Shown here: positions 1 to 6,075 of the stretch, piece after piece
Layout of the letters: every line of letters starts with the position of its first letter
Numbering within the stretch: the stretch's first letter is position 1
DNA from: an uncultured Sutterella sp.
Lineage (GTDB): Bacteria; Pseudomonadota; Gammaproteobacteria; Burkholderiales; Burkholderiaceae_F
Length of the DNA: 7,842 nt
Assembly: GCA_900554375.1 (NCBI GenBank)
Contig: USHK01000046.1
Location: forward strand, 1-7,842
Reading direction: 5' to 3'
Translations under genes and position numbers: made by a program
The notes under the pieces: generated by a model
Databases searched by the model: none
Seen by the model: the letters and a program-made list of their open reading frames with translations, nothing else
What the model was told of the DNA's origin: nothing

Positions 1-644
1 AACCAGCGCGCTGCCGTGGTGGTTTGTTTTCCGAGGTTCAGGGCGACCGAGTACTCCTGCGTCCTCTGATCTGCATCTTTGACTAAGAGGTTCAAAATTG
101 TCGATTTCCCCATTCCTGATTGCCCGATCAAAAGCGTCACTTTGCCCCTAAAAAGAGGTTCGAGCTTCGTAACAGTGCCTTCCGGGTCCGTAGTTGCGGA
201 AACCTCCACAACCTCGGCACCGAGCTCTTTGAGCTGTTCAATGAAGGGGCGGACAAGGGCTTCGTCAGCAGAAAAGTCGGTCTTATTCCGTATCATAAGG
301 ATATGGATATCGGCTGTTTCAGCCGCCAGCATTGCCTTCCAGATGAAATGAGGGTTGTAGGAGGGCCGTGTCGCAAAGACGACGGCAACCTGATCGATGT
401 TGGAAGCTAAAGGTTTGGTCCTAAGTTCGTCGCTGCGATAAAGCAAAGATCGTCTTGGTTCGATTTTTTGGATCGAAACTTGTTCCGAGGACGTTTGCAA
501 ACATTCAACGATATCGCCAACAGCCAGGTCGACTTTTTTACCTTTTCGGGTTGCTTCCAGAACCGTGCCGTCTTCCTTTTCGACAAAGCTGTGTTTGCCG
601 TGCGAAGAAATCACGCGCGCTTTAAACCAAAGATGCTCTTTCAT
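1..644 (-). CDS. rsgA: Ribosome small-subunit GTPase RsgA (partial, C-terminus off window)
   Basis: This is the N-terminal 214 residues of RsgA (YjeQ), a circularly permuted GTPase that binds the 30S subunit late in its maturation. The left window edge cuts the gene. Seen in the sequence: an N-terminal OB-fold-like region (about 1-70, with the typical AVGD at 41-44); then G motifs in permuted order, NKTD (G4) at 120-123, VSA (G5) at 148-150, the P-loop GQSGMGKST (G1) at 174-182, and the switch-like GKQTTT (G2) at 205-210. G3 (DTPG) and the zinc-binding C-terminal domain expected of the family would lie beyond the edge. The ATG at 644-642 directly follows the TAA of the upstream M48 peptidase gene with no spacer, so the two are almost certainly one transcript and probably translationally coupled. 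No strong Shine-Dalgarno is visible. Family assignment is secure from the permuted motif order. Confidence 0.95.
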   Translation of the reverse strand, partial: MKEHLWFKARVISSHGKHSFVEKEDGTVLEATRKGKKVDLAVGDIVECLQTSSEQVSIQKIEPRRSLLYRSDELRTKPLASNIDQVAVVFATRPSYNPHFIWKAMLAAETADIHILMIRNKTDFSADEALVRPFIEQLKELGAEVVEVSATTDPEGTVTKLEPLFRGKVTLLIGQSGMGKSTILNLLVKDADQRTQEYSVALNLGKQTTTAARW

Positions 645-1910
645 TTATCTGCTCATCGCTTTTTGAATCGTTGCAATTCTGATTGCTGCATCCGGGTGCG
701 AAGAGTAAAAAGCCGAATACAGCGGATCAGGCGTTAGAGTAGCGGCATTGTCGGAGAAAAGCTTGACTAACGCACTAATGAGGGCACTTCCGCTACTGTA
801 GCGGACGGCAAATGCATCGGCTTCAAATTCATGTTTGCGTGAAAACAGGCTCGTTAGAGGAGCGAGCGGGAACAAGAAAGTCGGAACTGCAATAGAAAAG
901 AGGATAAGGGCGACTCCGTGGCTGGAGCCATGCGAGAGGGTGACCCCTAAGCCTTCATAGAACCATGAGCATTCCGCAAGGACGGAGAGTATCCAAAAGA
1001 AAAGCAGCGAGAAGGCAAAGCTGAAAGCCATCATCTTATAGATATGGTGCAGCTTGTAATGCCCCAGTTCGTGAGCAAGGACTGCTTCGGTTTCTTCCGG
1101 TGTCATTTTGCTGAGCAATGTGTCGAACAATACAATGCGCTTGTTTTTCCCAAAGCCGGTCATGTAAGCGTTGCCCTTGGCGCTTCGTTTAGAGGCATCC
1201 ATCACAGATAGGCCTTTGGAGGCAAATCCGATCCGGCAAAGCAGTCCTTCCAGTCGGATTTTGAGTTCACCGTCGGGAAGAGGCGTAAATTTATTAAAGA
1301 GCGGAGCGATAAAAGTCGGATAAATCCATTGGACCACCGAAATGAAGAAGATGTAGGCAAGCCACGCCCAGAACCACCAGAAAGCTCCTGTCGCATTCCA
1401 AATCCAAAGAACCGCTGAGAGAATGGGAATACCCAGAATCAAACTTAAGAAGCCTGAAAGAAGAAGGTCTTTGACGAAACGAGCCGGAGTCGTAGTGTTA
1501 AAGCCGTATTTTGCTTCAATCCTAAATGTCGAATACCAGGAGAAGGGCAGATCGATCAAAGAAGAGAGCAGTCCATAGCCCAAAATAATGACGATTTGGG
1601 CCCAAATATCTGTGCCTAGCCAACCGTAGACTTCCCCGTAGATCCACTGGATCAGTCCTCCGAAGGTAGCGATTAAAACAAAGCCTAAGTCGGTGATGCG
1701 TGAGAGCTGACTGAACTTAATGCGCTCAACTGAGTAGTCAGCGGCTTTTTGATGGGCCTCCAAAGAGATTTTGCCGGTGAAGGCGAGAGGTACCGCACCG
1801 CGATTCCTCAGGATCGATAGGACCTGACGACGGTCGAGATAGTACTTGAGAACAAAATTCCCGAATAAAAACAAGATAAAAACGATTTCAAAAGCTGCAG
1901 CTGAATTCAT
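645..1910 (-). CDS. M48 family (Ste24/CAAX-protease-like) integral membrane zinc metallopeptidase
   Basis: A 421-residue membrane peptidase of family M48, Ste24 type. Zinc motif HELGH lies at 280-284 (His280, Glu281, His284); the third ligand comes from the HEFEAD motif at 360-365. The ending SSHP followed by RIA is also typical. About seven hydrophobic helices are visible (near 4-22, 72-92, 102-125, 150-172, 178-205, 293-316, 333-358), as in Ste24. In yeast Ste24 trims prenylated CAAX proteins; bacteria lack that substrate, so the role here is unknown and membrane-protein quality control is only a guess. I chose the ATG at 1910 because it begins just before helix 1 and a TATAAT box lies about 30 bp upstream. 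An in-frame TTG at 2006 would add 32 residues without homologous character. The Shine-Dalgarno before 1910 is poor. rsgA follows immediately. No catalytic residue is missing. Confidence 0.92.
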   Translation of the reverse strand: MNSAAAFEIVFILFLFGNFVLKYYLDRRQVLSILRNRGAVPLAFTGKISLEAHQKAADYSVERIKFSQLSRITDLGFVLIATFGGLIQWIYGEVYGWLGTDIWAQIVIILGYGLLSSLIDLPFSWYSTFRIEAKYGFNTTTPARFVKDLLLSGFLSLILGIPILSAVLWIWNATGAFWWFWAWLAYIFFISVVQWIYPTFIAPLFNKFTPLPDGELKIRLEGLLCRIGFASKGLSVMDASKRSAKGNAYMTGFGKNKRIVLFDTLLSKMTPEETEAVLAHELGHYKLHHIYKMMAFSFAFSLLFFWILSVLAECSWFYEGLGVTLSHGSSHGVALILFSIAVPTFLFPLAPLTSLFSRKHEFEADAFAVRYSSGSALISALVKLFSDNAATLTPDPLYSAFYSSHPDAAIRIATIQKAMSR

Positions 1911-1941
1911 TCTTGGTACAAAGAGAGGAAGAGATTCAGGA

Positions 1942-1970
1942 ATTATAGAGAAGTCACTTCGCCGCCCAAA
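1942..1970 (-). promoter_or_regulatory. Putative promoter of the M48 peptidase-rsgA operon
   Basis: On the minus strand a perfect TATAAT (plus-strand 1942-1947) sits about 30 bp before the ATG at 1910, which would give a leader of roughly 25 nt. The -35 region (around 1963-1970, TTTGGG/TTGGGC) is weak. The box lies inside the reading frame if the TTG at 2006 were the start, so it argues for the 1910 start. Inferred from consensus match only. Confidence 0.4.
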
Positions 1971-1998
1971 GTATGCACAAAAATAAGGGATACAACGT

Positions 1999-2024
1999 TT
2001 GAACAATTCACGTCCCTATATACT
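1999..2024 (+). promoter_or_regulatory. Putative promoter of the Pro/His-rich secreted protein gene
   Basis: A TATACT box (2019-2024) lies 36 bp before the ATG at 2061, placing transcription start near 2031. The best -35 candidate, TTGAAC at 1999-2004, is only 14 bp away, which is short for sigma70. The promoter faces away from the M48 promoter, so the 1911-2060 gap is a divergent regulatory region. Consensus match only. Confidence 0.3.
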
Positions 2025-2060
2025 GAATCGAAGAAATTGAGTGCCTTTGCGGAGCAGAAA

Positions 2061-2597
2061 ATGCTTACCTTTCAACATCTGAAGCGATATGCGGCGATCT
2101 TCTGTTTTGCCGGAGTAGTTTCAATGCCTTCAATGCCTTCAATGGCCGGCGTGCATGTTGATGTCAACATCGGTGTAGGTTCCCCCGGGTATTATGGAGT
2201 GCTTCCGATCCAAGGAGTGACTCCCTCTCTTTGGAATGCCAACCCGATCGTCGCAATCGGAGCAGCGCTTGCAGGCGCTCCGATTTATCTGACGGTTCCG
2301 GATAAGCATCGCCGTCACTGGAAACGTTACTGCGCCGAGTACGGAGCTTGCGGCGTGCCCGTGTATTTCGTCAGACGCGGCTGGTACAACAACTATTATG
2401 GACACGCGGCTCCGCCGCCGCCCCCTCCGGGGCCCGGGTTTATGCCTCCTCCCCCGCGTCATGCCGCTCCGCCTCCTCCGCCGAGAGAATATGGCGGTCC
2501 GCGACATTTTAAAGACCATGGCTGGAAACATCGGCCGCCCGGTCACGACTGGGAAGGTCACGGACGCGGCCATAAGAAAGGTCATCACAAAGACTGA
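2061..2597 (+). CDS. Secreted proline- and histidine-rich protein of unknown function
   Basis: A 178-residue exported protein that I cannot assign to a named family. The start at 2061 has a GGAG six bases upstream (2051-2054); an in-frame TTG at 2037 has no such support. Seen: a Sec-type signal peptide (LKRY, hydrophobic core 11-20, likely cleavage after SMA at 29); a Gly/Val-rich segment with VDVNIGVGSPGYYG (33-46); a basic Cys segment WKRYCAEYGACG (87-98) followed by PVYFVRRGWY (100-109); a Pro-rich stretch at 117-141 in which HAAPPPPP occurs twice (115-122 and 134-141); and a His-rich tail (148-178, nine His). Short exported proteins with a Cys-Cys/PVYFV/WY core are, as I recall, common in Betaproteobacteria. 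Cys91 and Cys97 could form a periplasmic disulfide and the tail could bind metal; both are inferences. It has its own terminator and sits between the M48 gene and orn. Confidence 0.85.
   Translation: MLTFQHLKRYAAIFCFAGVVSMPSMPSMAGVHVDVNIGVGSPGYYGVLPIQGVTPSLWNANPIVAIGAALAGAPIYLTVPDKHRRHWKRYCAEYGACGVPVYFVRRGWYNNYYGHAAPPPPPPGPGFMPPPPRHAAPPPPPREYGGPRHFKDHGWKHRPPGHDWEGHGRGHKKGHHKD
2121..2147 (+). repeat. 9-bp in-frame tandem repeat at the signal-peptide end
   Basis: The unit TCAATGCCT occurs at 2121-2129 and 2130-2138, with a degenerate third copy (TCAATGGCC) at 2139-2147. It encodes SMP-SMP-SMA, the residues just before the predicted signal-peptidase site. Copy-number change would keep the frame and alter only the c-region length. 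Confidence 0.8.
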
Positions 2598-2623
2598 TTT
2601 TCGCCGAATTTCGGCATCATCAA

Positions 2624-2665
2624 AAGATCCGGCCGGAGCATCGGTTCGGATCTTCTTTGTTTGTT
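2624..2665 (+). terminator. Rho-independent terminator after the Pro/His-rich protein gene
   Basis: AAGATCCG (2624-2631) pairs with CGGATCTT (2647-2654). Inside, GCCG (2632-2635) pairs with CGGT (2642-2645, one G-T pair), leaving a GAGCAT loop and one bulged T. A T-rich tract (CTTTGTTTGTTCT) follows to about 2667. It lies 26 bp after the stop codon at 2597 and before orn, so orn probably has its own promoter. Confidence 0.7.
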
Positions 2666-2672
2666 CTAAAAT
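2645..2672 (+). promoter_or_regulatory. Weak candidate promoter for orn
   Basis: TAAAAT (2667-2672) resembles a -10 box 34 bp before the orn ATG at 2707. The upstream hexamer TTCGGA (2645-2650, 16-bp spacer) matches the -35 consensus poorly and lies within the right arm of the preceding terminator. orn needs a start site or read-through here; this is the best candidate seen, on consensus only. Confidence 0.25.
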
Positions 2673-2706
2673 GCCGTGAAAGATTCAAAATTTGGTTGAG
2701 AAGAAT

Positions 2707-3285
2707 ATGAGCAATAACGGTTTTGCGATCGAAAGAGATCCGCTGTTTAACGAGAATAATCTGATTTGGATGGATTTGGAGATGACCGGCTTAGAGCCGC
2801 AGATTAACCGCATCCTTGAAATGGCGGCCGTCATTACGGATCCGCAGCTCAATGTGATTGCCGAAGGACCTGTGGTTGCAATTCATCAAGATGCAGCGAT
2901 TCTTTCTAATATGGACTCCTGGAACACGGCGACTCATACGAGAAGCGGCCTCGTTAATCGCTGTCTGGAAAGCAAAGTCACAGAAGACGATGCTGCACAG
3001 ATTTTTATTGATTTCTTCTCCAAATATGTCCCGGCCGGCAAAAGCCCGCTGTGCGGAAACTCGATAGGACAGGACCGCCGATTCATGGCGCGCTGGACGC
3101 CGCGCCTGGAGCAGTTTTTCCATTACCGTAATCTGGATGTTTCTTCCTTTAAAGAATGCGTCAAGCGTTGGTCACCCGAGGCCATGAAAAAATATCAGAA
3201 GACATCTCGCCACGAAGCGCTCTCGGATATCTATGACTCTGTCGAAGAACTTCGTTTCTACAGACAGGAAATCATGAAAATCTGA
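2707..3285 (+). CDS. orn: Oligoribonuclease (DEDDh 3'-5' exonuclease)
   Basis: Orn degrades RNA oligonucleotides of 2-5 nt to mononucleotides in the cytoplasm, finishing mRNA decay and clearing linear dinucleotides such as pGpG made from cyclic-di-GMP. The 192-residue product has the full DEDDh set: Asp23 and Glu25 in WMDLEMTGLE, Asp123 in GNSIGQDRRF, His169 in SRHEAL, and Asp174. Other Orn hallmarks are AEGP (53-56), IHQ (59-61), SGLVNR (80-85) and FHYRNLDVSS (138-147). I chose the ATG at 2707, preceded by a GAGAAG purine stretch at short spacing; an in-frame TTG at 2692 would add five residues and cannot be excluded. In Betaproteobacteria orn commonly lies beside the M48 peptidase and rsgA genes (recalled, not checked), as here, but with an extra secreted-protein gene inserted. 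The downstream hairpin separates it from the convergent operon. Identification is secure. Confidence 0.97.
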   Translation: MSNNGFAIERDPLFNENNLIWMDLEMTGLEPQINRILEMAAVITDPQLNVIAEGPVVAIHQDAAILSNMDSWNTATHTRSGLVNRCLESKVTEDDAAQIFIDFFSKYVPAGKSPLCGNSIGQDRRFMARWTPRLEQFFHYRNLDVSSFKECVKRWSPEAMKKYQKTSRHEALSDIYDSVEELRFYRQEIMKI

Positions 3286-3307
3286 TTGATTTTATTAGAA
3301 AAAACAC

Positions 3308-3334
3308 GAAAGCCTCGGTAAATCCGAGGCTTTC
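3308..3334. terminator. Bidirectional terminator between orn and the convergent dehydrogenase operon
   Basis: A perfect 11-bp stem, GAAAGCCTCGG (3308-3318) and CCGAGGCTTTC (3324-3334), encloses the 5-nt loop TAAAT. For the leftward operon the stem is followed by a strong T tract (GTGTTTTTTC on the minus strand, plus-strand 3298-3307), so it terminates that operon well. For orn the downstream T tract is poor (TCTCACATC), though the stem itself ends in TTTC. It lies 22 bp after the orn stop and 16 bp after the dehydrogenase stop. Confidence 0.9.
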
Positions 3335-3350
3335 TCACATCAGAGGAAAC

Positions 3351-4271
3351 TTACGAGTTCTTAGGCTCTCGGTTGAGTCGAAGAATGAGAGAAGAAGTGT
3401 CGAATCTTCCTGCACCCATGTTTTGGACTTCACCGTAGAACTGGTCCACAAGTGCTGTCAGGGGCAGGTCAGCGCCGGTCTTGCGGGCTTGTTCCAGGCA
3501 GATCCCCAAATCCTTGCGCATCCAGTCAACCGCAAACCCGAAATCAAATTTACCTTCGATCATCGTATCGCCTCTGCGGTGCATTTGCCAGGAAGACGCA
3601 GCGCCTTTTCCGATCACGTCGAGCACGGTATACATATCGATCCCTGCAGTTTGACCGAAAGCGATGGCTTCGGCCAGACCTTGAACGACACCGGCTATGC
3701 AGATTTGATTGCACATCTTGGCGAGCTGACCGGAACCAACCGGTCCGATTCGGCGAATGGAGCATGCAAATGCATCGGCAATTGGTTTGACGTTTTCAAT
3801 GACTTCCGGGTCTCCTCCGCACATGACGGTCAAACTGCCGCTGACGGCTCCGTCCTGACCGCCGGAAACCGGCGCATCGACAAAATGCAGCCCCAGGGAT
3901 TCCGCTTTTGAGGCCATTTCTTTAGCTACTTCCGCAGAATCAGTCGTAGCGTCCCATAAAACGGCGCCTTTCTTCATTCCGGCAAATGCGCCGTTTTCTC
4001 CGAGCAGAACACTGCGCAAATCATCATCGTTGCCGACACAGGTAAACACTACGTCAGCTCCTTCGGCGGCCTCACGAGGGGTCGGCGCGGCTTTGCCGCC
4101 GAATTTTTCCACCCAGTTTTGAGCCTTGGACGCAGTGCGGTTATAAACGGTGACTTCACAGCCCGCGTGCAGGAGATGCCCCGCCATCGGAAAACCCATT
4201 GTGCCAAGGCCGATAAAGGCTACTTTGGTTCCGGCAGGAACCGGGGAATAGTCTTTAGCTTGAAAATACAT
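3351..4271 (-). CDS. NAD(P)-dependent beta-hydroxyacid dehydrogenase (GarR / 3-hydroxyisobutyrate dehydrogenase family)
   Basis: A 306-residue cytosolic oxidoreductase of the beta-hydroxyacid dehydrogenase superfamily, which includes tartronate semialdehyde reductase, 3-hydroxyisobutyrate dehydrogenase and some serine or phenylserine dehydrogenases. Seen: Rossmann motif GLGTMG (21-26); Asn44-Arg45 after strand 2, which in this family suggests NADP(H) preference; substrate loop DAPVSGG (132-138); catalytic Lys185 in GSGQLAKMCNQ with Asn188; and RKDLG (252-256) near the C-terminus. All key residues are present and the length is normal, with about 15 extra residues before the first strand. The substrate cannot be read from sequence; 2-hydroxy-3-oxopropionate reductase would be the usual automatic label. 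Its ATG overlaps the stop of the upstream racemase-like gene by one base (TAATG), so the two are translationally coupled and probably act on related compounds. No glycerate or glyoxylate genes are nearby to support a GarR role. Confidence 0.9.
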   Translation of the reverse strand: MYFQAKDYSPVPAGTKVAFIGLGTMGFPMAGHLLHAGCEVTVYNRTASKAQNWVEKFGGKAAPTPREAAEGADVVFTCVGNDDDLRSVLLGENGAFAGMKKGAVLWDATTDSAEVAKEMASKAESLGLHFVDAPVSGGQDGAVSGSLTVMCGGDPEVIENVKPIADAFACSIRRIGPVGSGQLAKMCNQICIAGVVQGLAEAIAFGQTAGIDMYTVLDVIGKGAASSWQMHRRGDTMIEGKFDFGFAVDWMRKDLGICLEQARKTGADLPLTALVDQFYGEVQNMGAGRFDTSSLILRLNREPKNS

Positions 4272-5725
4272 TAGCGAACACCTCTGATCTTAGTGATTTC
4301 TCCGGCAACTTTAACGACGCGGCGAGCGAGCGATGAAGTTGGGTCTACGATTGCTGCGTGACCGTCGCCAAGCTTGATGTCGTCGGTTTCTTCGAGAATT
4401 AAGGGCAGCTCGGTGCATCCGAGAATAAGCGCTTTGGCGCCTTTATCTCGGACTAAATGTTCTGCTGCCTTAAGTAAAACCTCTTTGCAGTAGCCGTCCG
4501 TATAACCGGCTTTTACGCCTTTTTCACCGTAAATAGCTTCCATAACCATTGCCTGATGTTCTTTGTCAGGCACGACCATGGCCAGTTTCATTGACTTGGC
4601 TTTTCGGCCGTAAATACCTGTCTGAATCGTACCGTCGGTGGCCATTAAGCCGATGACGACATCAGGACCAAACTTGTCGCGGATTTCTTCGAGTGTGACC
4701 TGCTGCATGTTGATGAGCGGAACGCTTAAGTGGGGGACGATGGTCTCGAAGTAGGCGTGCGCCGTATTGCAGGCGATCACAATAGCGTCGACGGCATCTT
4801 TTTCCAGTTTGCGGCAGGCGGCATACAATGAAAGTGTGGGGTCGACGCCGCCGTGAAGCAGATATTTGGTGCGGTCGGGAATCTGAGGATTCTGTTCGAC
4901 GGCAACCTTGATGTGTTCCTGGTCGTTCTTAGCAGGTGTAGCTTTAGTGATCTTGTCGTAAAGGTCAACGGTGGCGGCCGGTCCGAGACCGCCTACGATG
5001 CCGATTTTGAAGGGTTTAGGCAGTTTTTCCCAGTCGGTGAAGCAAAGATAAGAAACGTATGCGCTCATGGAGTCCAAGACGTTAAAGCCTTCGGATTTCA
5101 GGGCGGCGGCAAATAAAGACTGCATCACGCAGGTCGGGAAGACGAGCTCGGCACCTTCGCTCAAAAGATTGGAGCACACCTTACCGAATAATTCGCAGGC
5201 TTTATTCTGGTCGGGAAGGACGGCGCATTTACCGCCGCTTTCGAGTTCATCAAACACTTCCAGCATAGCTTCACTCGGATAAACCCATTCGACCGGAACT
5301 TCACGATTAACGGTTTCGGTAATGAGCTTAGCTTTTTCCGTTCCGGGGCGTCCCAGATAGCCGAGTTTTTTGACAGGGTTCTTCTTCAGTTCTTCAATAC
5401 AGGCTTGAAGAATATCGGTAACGGGCGTTGTGATTTCCGTTTGGACTTCATTTAAGAAACCGATGTTTCTGAAGTTGCACAACGCAATCACTTGTGCGCC
5501 TTTATCAATGAGCTGATACGACTCTTCGAGCACGCGAATCTTTACGTCTCCTTCTTGGACGAGTTTTGGAGCGTCTGCATCCGGAGAAGGCCAATCAAGG
5601 TCGACTAATTCGATGCGGGGACGAGTACCGTCGGGGAGGAATGTTGATTGAAGCCTTTCTTTCAAGGCACGAACGAAGGGAGCAGGACTAAAACTTTGGC
5701 TGATGCCAATGACTTTATGGTTCAT
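4271..5725 (-). CDS. Double-length aspartate/glutamate racemase family protein (tandem duplicated domains)
   Basis: A 484-residue protein about twice the usual length of Asp/Glu racemases (PLP-independent, two-cysteine enzymes). The C-terminal half (about 240-484) is canonical: GIVGGLGPAAT at 242-252, first catalytic Cys319 in CNTAH, second Cys437 in GCTELP. The N-terminal half (1-238) aligns with it by eye: KVIGISQSFSPAP matches the glycine-rich start, CNFRNIGF carries Cys83 where CNTAHAYF is, GRPGT (125-129) matches the ATDGT region, and PTC carries Cys199 where GCT is. Both cysteines survive in the N-half, but the neighbouring Thr residues do not (CNT to CNF, GCT to PTC), so its activity is uncertain. 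The start has AAGGTG seven bases upstream and a promoter at 5753-5781. It is the first gene of an operon with a beta-hydroxyacid dehydrogenase. Substrate unknown; racemase, isomerase or decarboxylase chemistry of the superfamily is possible. Confidence 0.88.
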   Translation of the reverse strand: MNHKVIGISQSFSPAPFVRALKERLQSTFLPDGTRPRIELVDLDWPSPDADAPKLVQEGDVKIRVLEESYQLIDKGAQVIALCNFRNIGFLNEVQTEITTPVTDILQACIEELKKNPVKKLGYLGRPGTEKAKLITETVNREVPVEWVYPSEAMLEVFDELESGGKCAVLPDQNKACELFGKVCSNLLSEGAELVFPTCVMQSLFAAALKSEGFNVLDSMSAYVSYLCFTDWEKLPKPFKIGIVGGLGPAATVDLYDKITKATPAKNDQEHIKVAVEQNPQIPDRTKYLLHGGVDPTLSLYAACRKLEKDAVDAIVIACNTAHAYFETIVPHLSVPLINMQQVTLEEIRDKFGPDVVIGLMATDGTIQTGIYGRKAKSMKLAMVVPDKEHQAMVMEAIYGEKGVKAGYTDGYCKEVLLKAAEHLVRDKGAKALILGCTELPLILEETDDIKLGDGHAAIVDPTSSLARRVVKVAGEITKIRGVR

Positions 5726-5752
5726 AGTTTTTCACCTTAGGTTGACGGGTCA

Positions 5753-5781
5753 AGTATAGAACCACAGCAGGGAATTGGCAC
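5753..5781 (-). promoter_or_regulatory. Putative sigma70 promoter of the racemase-dehydrogenase operon
   Basis: On the minus strand GTGCCA (plus-strand 5776-5781, 4/6 to the -35 consensus) is separated by exactly 17 bp from TATACT (5753-5758, 5/6 to the -10 consensus). Transcription would begin near 5746, giving a leader of about 20 nt that contains the AAGGTG ribosome site at 5733-5738. Geometry and position fit well; no operator palindrome was seen. Confidence 0.5.
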
Positions 5782-5819
5782 TGGAAATTTTCCTTTATAC
5801 CCTGAGTATCAAGCCGTAA

Positions 5820-6053
5820 AAGATAAAAAACAACTCAAATTTCAGGATAGCGACAAGTCCGTCTATTCAAGATCGGTATTTTTTAGGAAGTTTTCAGCGG
5901 ATAAGCAGAATCTTCAATCATTCCATCGAGCAAAAACGCCGGAAAGAAAGCGAAAAGGAGGACGGAAGTTTTTTAGCGAAAGCGGAAGGTATTCAAAAAG
6001 CTCAAAGGAATAATCTGCGGGCGATTTCAGCAGCAGTGATGAAGCTGATTTGA
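5820..6053 (+). pseudogene. Possible gene remnant: start-less open frame in the 350-bp intergenic region
   Basis: The 5726-6075 gap holds no confident gene. On the plus strand one frame stays open for 77 codons up to a TGA at 6051-6053 but contains no ATG, GTG or TTG before its last few codons and has no ribosome site. Its last 35 codons read like a charged amphipathic helix, with GSFLAKAEGIQKAQ at 5964-6005 followed by LRAISAAVMKLI. AEGIQK-like runs recall the C-terminal helical tails of Rpn-type putative transposases, a loose resemblance only. An open frame of this length is not rare by chance, and the opposite strand is also open for over 50 codons here. It could be the decayed 3' end of a gene or just noncoding purine-rich DNA. 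Confidence 0.2.
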
Positions 6054-6067
6054 TCGCAAGCCGCAGA
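6014..6067 (-). terminator. Long nested hairpin downstream of dsbI (possible terminator or 3' stabiliser)
   Basis: Three arms nest around one axis: TCTGCGG (6014-6020) with CCGCAGA (6061-6067), GCGAT (6021-6025) with ATCGC (6053-6057), and TCAGC (6027-6031) with GCTGA (6044-6048). This gives 17 base pairs with small internal loops. It begins 8 bp after the dsbI stop codon in the direction of dsbI transcription. The sequence after it (GATTATTCCTTTG on the minus strand) is only moderately T-rich, so intrinsic termination is uncertain; protection of the 3' end of the dsb transcript is the alternative. Confidence 0.45.
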
Positions 6068-6075
6068 ATAAATTT

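Noticed and set aside
79..737. Several plus-strand frames of 89-96 codons
   Set aside because: They are antisense to rsgA and to the end of the M48 gene, where conserved GTPase motifs identify the true strand.
2139..2588. 149-codon minus-strand frame, Arg-rich product
   Set aside because: It is the mirror of the Pro/His-rich coding sequence; the Arg richness follows from reading GC-rich proline codons on the opposite strand.
2398..2597. Short repeats in the proline codons considered as a CRISPR-like or satellite array
   Set aside because: The repetition is irregular CCG/CCT codon use in a Pro-rich protein; there are no regular spacers.
3423..3911. 162-codon open frame on the plus strand
   Set aside because: It lies wholly antisense to the dehydrogenase gene, whose Rossmann and catalytic motifs are intact, and its product shows no domain character.
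5794..5812. Second promoter candidate with TTGATA and TATAAA upstream of the racemase operon
   Set aside because: The two hexamers are only about 7 bp apart on the minus strand, too close for a sigma70 promoter.
5887..5925. Minus-strand 12-codon frame starting ATGATTGAAGAT in the intergenic region
   Set aside because: It has no ribosome site or conserved feature, and the length is expected by chance.
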